Shown one piece after another: positions 38,966-49,200 of a stretch of DNA of 64,000 nucleotides. Both the position numbers and the translations under genes were made by a program. The notes beneath the pieces were generated by a model, which worked only from the letters and a program-made list of their open reading frames with translations, was not told where the DNA came from and ran no database searches. Every line of letters begins with the position of its first letter. Position 1 is the first letter of the stretch. This DNA comes from Sclerodactyla briareus. Its lineage: Eukaryota; Echinodermata; Holothuroidea; Dendrochirotida; Sclerodactylidae. The DNA is taken from positions 62,001-126,000 of the forward strand of contig JAODTK010004054.1 of NCBI GenBank assembly GCA_026419785.1, in the 5' to 3' direction.

Positions 38966-38967
38966 AT

Positions 38968-40690
38968 CCTAATTTTGATTCCTTGACAAAAGTGAGAGGA
39001 ATCTATGTAGTCCTGTCGTAGGTGTGTATGTGTTGTGTGTGGTGTGTGTGTGTGTGTGATGCATTGCTTGTAAACACCATAACTCCGACCCCACTGGATG
39101 GATGAGCTCATACTTGGTATGGTGTTCCCCATGATGAGTACATGACCCTATTGTTTTGGGGTCGGGTCAAAGGTCATCGTGAGGTCACTAGAGGTAAAGT
39201 TTGAATCCTTGTAAACACGATAAGTCCCAAAAAGTTGGTCGCTCAAGCTGAAATTGGGCTGTAGCTTTTTATGGGTGTACAAGAACCCTTTTGTTTTGGG
39301 TGTGAATGAGGGTCATTTGTGGGAGAAATTAAGAAATAGTCAAAAAAGTGATATTTGGCCAATTTTGGCTTGTAAACACACTAACTCCACCCCACCTGGA
39401 TGGAATTTGTTATTTTTTTTATTTTTGTTTGTTTTGCAGTTTATACTTGGTAGTATGTTCCCCATGATGAGTACATGATCCCTATTGTTTTGGGGTCAGG
39501 TCAAAGGTCATATGAGGTCACCAGAGGTCAAAGGCTGAAAATCCGTGTAAAACACGATAAGTCCAAAACAGTTGGTCGATCAAGGCTGAAATCTGGGTGT
39601 TAGCTTCTTTGGGGAGTACAAGAACCTATTGTTTGGGTGTTGATTAGGGTCATTTTTGGGAGAAATTAAGAGAATAGTCAAAAATTGGATATTTGGGCCA
39701 ATTTTGGCTTGTAAACACACTAACTCCAACCCCCACATGGATTGGATTAGCCTCATACTTGGTATTGTGTGTTCCCCATGATGAGTACATGATCCCTATT
39801 GTTTTGGGGTCAGGTCAAAGGTCATCTGAGGTCGCCAGAGCACAAGACGAAATCCTGAAACAAGCGAAGTCCAAAACAGTTGCCGATCAAGCTGAGAAAA
39901 TTTGATGTGTATTGCTTTCTAGGGGGAGTAACGAGAACCCTTTTGATTTGGGTGTTGATTTAGGGTCTTTCTGGCAGAAATTACGAAATAGCCAAAAATT
40001 GATATTTTTGGTCCAATTTGGCTTGTAAACACACTACTCAACCCCACCGGATGGATTGAGCCCATACTGGTATGTGTGTTCCCCGACTGATCACATGATC
40101 CCTATTGTTTGGGGTCAGGTCAAAGGTCATCTGAGTCGCCAGAGTACATTCCTGAAATCCTTGTAAACAAGATAAGTCCCAAAACATTGGTCCGATCAAG
40201 CTGAAATTTGTGTGTAGCTTGCTTATGGGGAGTACAACGAACCCTATTGTTTTGGGGTTGATTGTTAGGGTCATTTTGGAGAAATTAAGAAAGAAAAATA
40301 GTAAAAAAAAAATTGATATTTGGCAAATTTTTTTTTGGCTTGTAAACACACAACTCAACCCCACCTGATGGCTTGAGCTCATACTTTGTATGTGTGTTCC
40401 CCATGATGCAGTCATGATCCCCATTGATTTGGGGTCAGGTCAGAGGTCATCTGAGGTCACCAAGGTCAAAGTCTGAAATCCTTGTAACACGATAAGTCCA
40501 AAACAGTTGGTCCGATCAGTGGCTGAAATGTGGTGTGTAGTCTTTCTTATGGGGAGTACAAGAACCCCTTTGATTGGTGTTTATTGAGGGTCTTTCGGGA
40601 GGGATGAGCTCATACTTGGGTGTGGTGTTCCCCATGATGAGTACATGAGCACATATCATGATGAAGCTGTAGTTTGGTGGTAGTTTCTTA
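38968..40690 (+). repeat. Tandem array of about 320-bp GGTCA-rich monomers, at least five
   Basis: Leader: TTTTGATTCCTTGACAAAAG and a GT run (38,976-39,058). Monomers start at CTTGTAAACAC near 39,068, 39,369, 39,708, 40,021 and 40,338 (spacing 301-339 bp), with a partial copy at 40,600. Order in each: TAACTC..CCCC, GGATGGA, CATACTTGGTATG, TTCCCCATGATGAGTACATG, CCCTATTGTTTTGGGGTC, a run of AGGTCA half sites, CTTGTAAACACGATAAGTCC, GTTGGTCCGATCAAGCTGAAAT and a GGGAGTACAAGAACCC segment. It is non-coding. Confidence 0.9.
39498..39530 (+). promoter_or_regulatory. Cluster of four AGGTCA half sites (DR1 then two DR4)
   Basis: AGGTCA occurs at 39,498-39,503, 39,505-39,510, 39,515-39,520 and 39,525-39,530, with spacers of 1, 4 and 4 bases. 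DR1 is the known spacing for RXR, HNF4, COUP-TF and PPAR types, and DR4 for TR and LXR types. Binding in this animal is an inference. Related sites occur in other monomers (39,812-39,824; 40,117-40,129; 40,437-40,449). Confidence 0.6.
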
Positions 40691-40979
40691 TGGGAAGTAA
40701 CAGAACCCTATGTTTGGGTCGTTCAGGAGGCAAAACAGATACGTCCAGAATGCTTGATCTTATCAAGTTGAAATTTATTGTGTAGTCTTCTCATCAAGAG
40801 TACAGGAACCCTACTGTTTTGTCGAATGGTGTCAATTCTTGGAAAATGGGAAATCTGTGAGAAATGTCATCTCCTGCATATAATGAGCTCGTACAATGTC
40901 CCAATAATCCCGTGTCAAGGGATCACTCAGCCTTTTGGCTCTTTCTCAATGTGCCCTCTGGAAATCGAAAAATTGCTAC

Positions 40980-41230
40980 TACCAATGGCGTACTCCATCG
41001 TGGGAGGGGGGGGGTGGAGGGGTCAGATCCCCCCATGACCCAAGTGATCTTTTTTTCAAACAAAACCTGATTTTTGCAGTTCAGTTAAGTTTTGCGCTGT
41101 TATTTCTCAAATGTGTGGTTTGGCATGGATGCACGTGTCTAGCGGCCCATAAATTTTAAAGGCGCCTTCCTTGGGTCCCGACCTCACCTCCCCCCCCCCC
41201 ACTTCTCAGACAAATGCTAGGTACGACGCT
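40980..41230. repeat. Paired G-run and C-run element
   Basis: GGCGTACTCC, a G run (41,001-41,023) and CCCCCC, then about 130 bp on a C run (41,190-41,200) and TACGACGCTG. It resembles the G/C-run islands elsewhere in the window that carry TGGCGTAGC-like text. These look like a dispersed short repeat whose family I cannot name. Confidence 0.35.
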
Positions 41231-41246
41231 GTTAGTATGCGCCGCA

Positions 41247-41352
41247 ATAGTAGTAGTAGTAGTATTAGTAGTAGTAGTAGTAGTAGTTAGTAGTAGTAGT
41301 AGTTAGTAGTAGTAGTAGTAGTAGTAGTAGTAAGTAGTAGTAGTAGTAGTAG
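41247..41352 (+). repeat. (TAG)n microsatellite, probable LINE 3' tail
   Basis: Over 30 TAG units with a few T or A slips. On the minus strand it reads (CTA)n and lies directly after the 3' end of the minus-strand LINE fragment at 41,353-41,792. Confidence 0.9.
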
Positions 41353-41792
41353 GTTGAGTTTCGTCTATCCGACATGCCAAGTGATCAATTTCCGCCACGT
41401 ATCACGATCTTGTGCGAGGGTTTATTGCTTCCTAAATGTTGATATCCCTGAATTGCGATTTCATTTTCCCGTGCAGGGTAGTCACGAGTCTCCTACTGGC
41501 TTAGGTGACTATCATATGGGTCCTCAATCTTCTCGCTTCTCTCAGAGCGAAGCTTCTTTTTGGAGTCTCGCGACGTGACATAAAAATCTCATCGTCTATG
41601 TGCTAACTCGGATCCAAGGGATTTGGTGGGTCACATCATAGAGTTCTTCCGTTTGTATCCAATTGTTATTGGTCCATCTGATGTTGAGAACATTGCGGAG
41701 TAGTCTTCTTTGGAAAGTGTAATTCTGTGATCAGATTCTTCGTTGTACTCCACATTTCGCAATTATACAGAACATACTCTTTTTCAGGGCAT

Positions 41793-44614
41793 CAGAGGTG
41801 GGGACTCGAGTCAAGTGACTTTGACCGTGAGTCCGACTCGAGTCCCGACTTTCGTGACTTGCGACTTGTCTTGCTTGCGATTAACTTAGTTTGACGTTGG
41901 ACTTGCTTGGACTTGGCAACCGTTCTGACTTGTGACTTGACTTTGACTTGCAATAACTAACTGACTTGTCGCCATCGCAAGTCAGCTGCCAAAATAATAC
42001 CGATTTTTCACCGTGACAGAATACAAATTTGCCAAACCGTCGGCAAGAGCGACAAAAAGAACGGCCGACACCAATTTTTGGATATACGGTGTATACGTAC
42101 GTCGTCCCCGGTCATCGCTGCGCGCGTATCGTACAACACAAATAAGGCCTTGTCACTCCTAGCATGCCCAAGCACCGTACCGTATGTGGCAGAGAAAGTC
42201 GGCGTAGAGAATCGATACAGCTACAGCGCGGTTGCCCAAAATTGTTCCAGATATTTGTTTTTGTAACAAAATATCCAAAGTCCAAATCACTTTCTAACAG
42301 CTGGTGGCAAGGAAATCTTTGGCGCTTAATATCGTTTCAAACATTGATTTGTCACTTATAATTTTGCATGACAGGCCGTCAAGACGCACTACCTGCGCAA
42401 GGTAATGGCTCTGTCTTGATAGATGTAAAGCTTGACAACCCCTAAATGAACCCAATGGCAATCAAAGCTGTCACCAGGGGGTGAGCATCAGCCTCTCGCC
42501 AGAAGGCCCATGTCGTATGCTAAGTGATGGATACATGATAAACTAGGACATATGCTGGCGGGTGAAACCGCCAGCGGGTATGTCCCCACCTCGCGATCAG
42601 TGGTGGAAGATGGTTATATAGTTTTCCATGTGGATTGGGAAATCGCACCAACTTTCGAAAAATGCGCAAATGGGGCAAATTAGCATGACTTTGACCCTGA
42701 GACCCCGAAATGCCCTCCACTTCTTTCGGGACTAACAGCGTCCACACCTACAAAGTTTCTTTGAAATCCGACAATCTTTCAATATTAGCGTAATTTGACC
42801 TCTAGTACCCTTGAATGACTTCACTTCTTTCGGGTCCAATTATAGTCCCCACCTACAAGTATCATGGTAAATAAACAACTTTCGAAAAAATGCGGCAAAT
42901 TATGCGAGTTAGCGTGACTTTGACCTCTGATACCCTGAATGTCTCCACTTTTTCGGGACCAAACATCGTCCACACCTACTAATTTTCATTCGAAATCGAC
43001 AAAATTTCGTAACGCGCGTTATTTGACCTCGGTCCTTGAAATTGACTTCCACTTTTTTCAGCCAAACATAGTCCCCCACGTACCAAGTTGGAGAATCCGA
43101 CCAACTTTGAAAATTGCGCAAATTATTGCAAAATTAGCGTGACCTGCAGTGTGGGACATCACTTTTAAACTCATCGAATTTCACTAGACGGAGAGTGTGC
43201 AAGTTTCGCTCAAACGGACAATGGTTGAAGAGTTATTGCGCTAACGGGGAAATCTTCCAATCGTGAAAAATTAGGCAAATTAGCGGACCCCGCTAATGTG
43301 GCGACGCCCACTTGTGAACTCATCCGAGATTTCACTCAGGCCCACATGTGTGCCAAGTTTCGGCAAAGTGTTGGAGAGTTTATGCGCTAACAAGAAACGC
43401 GGCGGCGGACGCGGCGGCGCGACGAGGACGCGGCGCGGAGACGGCGAGCAAAATCATAATATCCCCGAAGTGGGGAGATAATGAGTTTTGAGGTAGAGTA
43501 TGGTCAAATACTCAGGTGCCCCACAACTGTGGTGCTGCAGTTGAACTGAAAGGGGGGGGGACATAAAACGGTACTAAGTTGACATGCAAGCTTCTCATCA
43601 ATTACCAGGAAGAGTTTAGCAGCGGACTTGATTGAAATGCCTTGCCCCGGATACGGTATATGGAGGAACAAATCTGAAATTTAGTATCTGCATGAGTACT
43701 ATAATGGATGTACTATGTGAGGGTTTCAAATGGAAAACAACCAGAATTTCATTAAACAAGAATGTAACTTGACGAACTGCACTGCATTTTAGGAGTTCAG
43801 TATTCAAGTCACTGTTATAGTTCTTCAAGTGAATGTCGTTAAAGAAACATGTTATATTCACTGAAATCACTGTAGAATAACATATTTTTCAGAGTTTGAG
43901 GAAGCTTCAGATGTTACAGACATTACCATAGAGCTTGCTCATAACCATACTGGCACTGCTTTCAATTGCTAATGTGGGCTTCCATTGAGCAGACAACATG
44001 TGGAAACACTGGGAAACTAACTAAGCAGAGTAAATATAGATGGGCGATTTAAGGCACGTCATTCAAAGTGACATATTGCATCTTTCAAGGAGAGCCGGCA
44101 GTACCAAAAATATATCCAAAAAAAGAAAAAAATGATCCAATCTAAAGTTCTTGACCCTCAATTTGGGGACTGTTAATTATGTGAATTTTTTAAAGCTTTA
44201 TGGGTTCAATACATCGTTGGTATTAATAAGAATCATGATCGTTTTCAGATCTAGAACTTTACTGCTGTGATAAGCAAACACTCAAAGGCGCTTGGTTACT
44301 TATCATTATCTAGACATTGCCAACTTGTCAATCGCACACAGTTGGGCACTTCCTGATCTTTATCGTCATACCAAACCGTAGATGTACAGTGTGACGCTTT
44401 TATACCATGCACATCCGAGGGATTCAATGACTGCTACTGGACTTGGGACTTGAATCAGATGACTTTGCGACTTGACGTGGACTTGCATTTTCCAATTGAC
44501 TTGTGACTTGACTTGGACTTGCATTGTCCAATTGACTTGTGACTTGCCTGTGGACTTGCACCAGCTGACTGCGGACTTGACTTGGACGTGAGAAAGTGAC
44601 TGGTCACACCTCTG
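41793..44614. mobile_element. hAT-like DNA transposon, non-autonomous, 2.8 kb
   Basis: The left end starts CAGAGGTGGGGACTC. The reverse complement of the right end starts CAGAGGTGTGACCAGTCAC. An 8-bp duplication CAGGGCAT precedes the left end, and CAGCGGGCAT, a two-base-expanded version, follows the right. Both fit hAT rules. Subterminal repeats of GACTTG/TGACTTGGACTTG run at 41,810-41,970 and 44,430-44,590, as in the widely known animal hAT elements with GGACTCGAGTC ends. No transposase is visible. A cassette repeat is nested inside at about 42,535-43,485. Confidence 0.85.
42535..43485. repeat. Cassette repeat nested in the hAT element, with GC-rich end
   Basis: The left end has TGCTGGCGGGTGAAACCGCC (an inverted GGCGG/CCGCC). 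The interior has four or five degenerate cassettes of roughly 120-150 bp with AATTAGCGTGACTTTGACC-like, CTTTCGGGAC and GTCC.CACCTAC segments. The right end is a CGCGGCGGCG-rich stretch (43,398-43,445) followed by ATAATATCCCCGAAGTGGGG, a short hairpin. This end design matches the left end of the repeat at 30.35 kb read on the other strand. Confidence 0.6.
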
Positions 44615-45217
44615 CAGCGGGCATCGAAAATCCGAGTTTGATGCTTGTACCTACTCGTTGCTCTTGAAAATTGTTGACCAGGTGTTGAACGCGTTGTTGG
44701 TTATAAAAATTCTTCTGTTAATGTCTTTTCCGTCCCAAACACACTTCCTACATATTTCTATTTCCTGTCAACTTCCATTGGCCATTTCTTGTGATTGAAA
44801 ACTTTCAGCTTGAACGCGGGAAAGGCCATTCGGCCATTTGGTGGCCTGCACAACCACAAATTTCTATGCGCCCCTCTGCGCCAACACATGATGGCACTCA
44901 GAAGTATCCCTGTGCCCCCCTACAAAGTCTGGCACCCCCCACCCCTCTCCTCCTCCCTTGGTAAGAGGTAACAGTTTATTGCTCTTTGCAATTTAATCAG
45001 TACTCGATTGACACGCGCGCACATGCACCTGCCACCCGAGGAGATAACTCCAGATTCGACAGATCCGATTAGCCGTTGCCCTAATCATCTTTGGGAGAAA
45101 TTATGAGTTAGAAGCAAATGTAGCCAGTTCAGATTTAGCCGTTGTCAAGGCATCTGGCAATGGAGATCTCCCTGTCTGTCAGTGTGGCAAAGACACTTTC
45201 AGCTCACATTTAAATTA

Positions 45218-45854
45218 CAGGGTTGTCCAAACCTTTGACGGAGGAGGTCCATGTGAATGATATGATAAAGAAAGGGAGCATAAACCCTTTTCTGGCTTGA
45301 AAGTCGGAGTCAGCAAATGTGTCATGCGTGCTAGCACACAATGATTTATTTTTCTGCCTGGTAAAACAGATGAAGAAAGTCCCCCCGGCCCAAACATGAT
45401 GGTGCTGAAAAGAATGAGTTCGGCGATTTTTTTAAAATAGAGATGTTTTTATCAGTTAGGACTCAGGTACTTAACTGTCTTTGATATCATCATACTGCTG
45501 GAATGTTTGTTTGTGATGCATTTGAATTGATTTCCTTGAAATAGGCTAGCTATCCTCTTTGACATTGAGGCAGGCTCGATGCCAAAAAATTGTCCAGGGG
45601 TGGTTTATGAGGTTTAGCGGAACTAAGCAGCCCTAACTCTCCCCTTGGGAGAGAAAATGCGCTGCAATGGCCTGTAAGTGCAGAATGGTACAAGTTTGAG
45701 CTACAATCGCGATAAAATGGCGGCAAATTTGGCGGAAAATTTTTTTTTTTTTACAAAAACCAAACCTTGGACGGGCACACTGTAGAGCCTCTCTGGAGGG
45801 GAAGCACTGCGGCGGGGCGGACTGTGGCCCGCGGGCAGTAGGTTGGACACCCTG
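45218..45854. mobile_element. Short hAT-like non-autonomous element (637 bp)
   Basis: The left end CAGGGTTGTCCAAACCT and the reverse complement of the right end CAGGGTGTCCAACCTACTG match well. They resemble the CAGGGGTGTCCAAAC ends of Charlie-type hAT elements, including the GCGGGC subterminal text. AT-rich flanks (ATTTAAATTA before, ATTTAAAAAT after) may be the remains of the 8-bp duplication. No transposase is present. Confidence 0.75.
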
Positions 45855-46175
45855 ATTTAAAAATACGGCCCTCTATTTCAAGCAGCCCTTGATCTGGCGC
45901 TCAAACAAATTCTTCTGGGCGTGACCAATTCCATGAGTTATTTATTAAGCCCACAGTCGTATTAAACTGAGGGCGCAATCAAGAAAACCACACTGAAGAT
46001 TGAAAAAGAAAATAATCGCCGGGAAGGCTCGATAGAGCGAGTTAAGGTTCTAAGCTGTTCCAACGTAGTCAAGGTGCGGAACGCTCTTCGAAGTATGTGT
46101 CTAATTTACCGTCAGTTTCGTAACCTGTTATCATACTGGCGGGGTCTAGCCCGATTTGCCTCAAGTTGAACCGTT
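45855..46175 (+). promoter_or_regulatory. 5' flank of the plus-strand gene
   Basis: A 320-bp stretch between the hAT element and the proposed first coding exon. It contains a GGCGGGGTC segment about 40 bases before the ATG and no obvious TATA box. This is the likely place for the transcription start, inferred only from position. Confidence 0.3.
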
Positions 46176-46211
46176 ATGGACGACAGGTGGTTCGATGAAT
46201 TCGCTGAACTG
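46176..46211 (+). CDS. Proposed first coding exon (MDDRWFDEFAEL)
   Basis: ATG in the context GTTATGG (G at +4), 12 codons rich in acidic and aromatic residues, then CTG followed by GTACTA as donor. Phase at the end is 0, which fits a join to GAT at 51,814. The start is chosen because an acidic WFDEF-type amino terminus right at a donor is unlikely by chance. The exon is short, so confidence is moderate. Confidence 0.4.
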
Positions 46212-49200
46212 GTACTAGTAGTAGACCCATAGTAGGCCTATCAGCGTTTGTGATAGTGAAGTATGTAGTCTCGGCCTAGGCTACAGTGTATTGACTAAGC
46301 TGTGTGATAAGAAATGTATATTTGGTGATGTGTTGCCTTTGCCTAAAAAGAAACTAATGAATAAGGGCACCTGAGAGGCCTATAATCATAGGTTGCATAG
46401 GCCATAGGGTCTACCTAGTCAAGTATCAGAACAAATTGACTGTAGGCAACAATTCCCATTGAAGGTGACGAAAGCCGTCCACTCTGACTCTAACTTCGCC
46501 CTCCGATTACACATCCATCTATAACCTTCACAACCTCATTTCCAAGAAACATTCGACCACTACAATGTTGAAATTTCAGGGTATAAAGTTGACACTCACA
46601 AGCTAAATTTTGACAATAATAATGGGGAAAAATTACTAACTGTTTTCTCCAGCTGTTATGGTTTTGCTAGTTTTGTAGCAGAAGTGTTGCCACAGGGTCA
46701 TTTTGGCATCCTATCATTCGGCAAAACTACACTTTAGCGGGGTTATTTTATGCAGTTATTCCTAAACACTGTAACTAATAGTAATGTTAGTTTGAATTGT
46801 TGGTGGGAAAATTGGGAAAATTAAAACCGCAAAGTGGAGGAATGCCTATCATTCATATTGGGCAACATGCAGGACATTACCATAGAAAAACTGAATGATT
46901 ATTTAAATCTTAGAGTGGCAACTCGTAACACAGACACAACTTGAACTTTGTTGAGGGCATTTATGAGATTTCCTTGACTGAGTTTGGGTAAATATTTGGG
47001 TGATTCTCACCTGCCGAAGCCCAATATGGGGAATGAATAAGTTCCGAACCTTCTCTTACTCATGCATACTTGGCTTTTGGTTACTTACATTGAGTTGCGA
47101 GCGTTGTCAGAAACTGAAGTTTGAACAGAAATTTGGTCTCTGTAGCGCTAGCCCTAAAAACGGTCAGGCCTGGAGTATGTAAGGCAGGCTTTAGACAGGT
47201 ACTAGAGCCTTCAAGCGCTGGCTAGTTCTAACATCATTTTGGAGATATTTTCCAGACACAGTGCGAACCTCATTTCATAGGGTCAAAACCACATGATACA
47301 CGTCTCCCTTCCGGGAAGATCTTGCAGCAAATGAGGTTCAATGCTGGTGAAGTGTTCAATTATGCGGCTCTCTTATGCATTACTTTCTGTTTGAGGGATG
47401 CCCTTCCTTTGTTGACTATGCACCTCATATTTGGGGTTATCACTTCTAATAATTTGAATTGGATTTGCTCATTCCAAACAATCTGATAAGGCGAAATATG
47501 TTCTAGGGTTCATTAGTAGGAACTTTGTCCTTCTTGAGATGGTCAACAAAGCTTAGGCATATCGCTCGCCTTTGTCCGACCATTGCTTGAATATTCCTCT
47601 TTTCTGTTTGGGATCCATTTAATACTGAAGGCATATTGACCAACTCAAGTCTGTTCAAAGAATAGGGCGCCTTTCATTTTTAACTTACGATTCTCAGTCT
47701 TCCTGGTTTGTGTTTGCTGAGATGTTAACCACTGTTTAATCTTGCTCTGCTACTGATAGGAGAAAAATATGGTGCCTTACTGTGCAAATATCAAATACGG
47801 ATTGTTATAAGTTCTCCTCTGTCCCCGAGACTACCGTGATTGGAATGCATTGCCACATGATATCGCACGTTCCAGGAATCAGAATTATACAGCTGCTGTC
47901 ACCAGCACCCCCGTCACTCCAATTGAGCTGGATCTAACATTCTTTTCGTTTGGGCGGCCACCCATTTCCTGGTCGTTTTACTAATCCCCGCCTGAATGTT
48001 GGCCAGTATTCTTCCAAGGCACTTTGTGTTAGCAGTCAATGGAGCAAGCCAGGAAAATACAATACTTCACTCATTTGTGAGTGTATTGCCACCAAATACT
48101 GCGATGTTGTTTTGGGCATTCTACTCATAAAAATGGCAGAAATTCTAATTGAAATCTGATTTTCCTACTCAAAATGGAGCCGTTTTTTCCGATCGCCGGT
48201 ACACGCACGAAAACAGTGAAGGCTAGGCACCTCCATGGAAACCATATTGGCTGAAAACCAGATATTAATTTGCTTTAAATGTAAGTTGGTAAGAATCATA
48301 TTTCAAAAAGTAACTTCTGCAATTTTTTATGTGAAGTAAAATCACATTCCAAGAACGAACCATCAGGATTTGGTGGCAATACACTCCCAAATGAGTGAAA
48401 TATTGTGATTTTCTGGCTTGCTCCATTGACTGCTAACACAAAGTGCCTCTATGAAATGAGGCGTAGAATGCAGAGCTGCGGACCTTCGACAGCCGCAGGT
48501 TTCTTCCTAGGGCGTGGAAGTGATGCTCACTCCCTGTCGGGGAACAGCCTGTATGTGAACCCGTTCCTGCTGCTAAGTCAGATCAGCCGTGTGTATCCAT
48601 TATCACGGCAGCAGCCGACCCTATGCTAGTAGCCCGGTGTTGACCAACTCAGCCGTGTTTTCCCCTCCTCTCCCTTTCGGCTGTTTGGTCACTTTCCCCA
48701 TGTCAGCTCCAATGTTTCTCCTGTCCGCTCTCTCAGCAAGGGGAGCAGAATCCGGTGGTAGCATGAATGCCCAAACACTTTAGGCCGCCACCCTTGCAAC
48801 TTACGTTTCGCGACTGGGAGCGCTACCACCATTGTGTCCCCTTGGCGGCTTTGCTAGAGGAGATCACTTTAACTTCCTGCCTCTTCCTTTTTCGGGAGAG
48901 GTCCACAGTTGCAGCGTTTCATCCGGGTTTCCCTGATGGCTCCACGATTGGCGACAATGCGGCTGTCTGCCAACTTTTGTGCGGCACGTTCCACGAGTGG
49001 ACCTGATGAGGAACCTCCCCCCGTTGTGGCCCTGAAGGAAGTTCTTGCAGTTCTCTCCGCCCCTCCATACAGCGGATGCACCGGGTGACCAGGAGCACAC
49101 CCCCACAAGGCGGTGCTCCTTGTGCTGCTGCCTCATATCGGAACCACAGCTGCTGCATGTGCTCACACGAAGCAAGAGTTAATTCGGCATGAGGGCGGGA

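Larger units (their letters stand above)
41353..44825 (-). mobile_element. LINE reverse-transcriptase C-terminal fragment, split by a hAT element
   Basis: Two minus-strand pieces belong together. At 44,615-44,825 frames give YVGSVFGTEK and RIFDA, the pattern before the connection domain. At 41,353-41,792 frames give YNCEMWSTTKNL, FLCHVARLQKEA and QDRDTWRKLI, the usual carboxy-terminal landmarks of several non-LTR LINE groups. The hAT at 41,793-44,614 lies exactly between them. The clade is not certain (RTE-, R1- or I-like). It ends in a (CTA)n tail. Confidence 0.75.

Noticed and set aside
41247-41352. A CRISPR-like or satellite array
   Set aside because: Plain TAG trinucleotide repeat; the eukaryotic context and lack of spacers exclude CRISPR.
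46946-46990. A second exon after MDDRWFDEFAEL (GIYEISLTEFG followed by GTAAAT)
   Set aside because: The acceptor lacks a pyrimidine tract and the piece is too short to trust.
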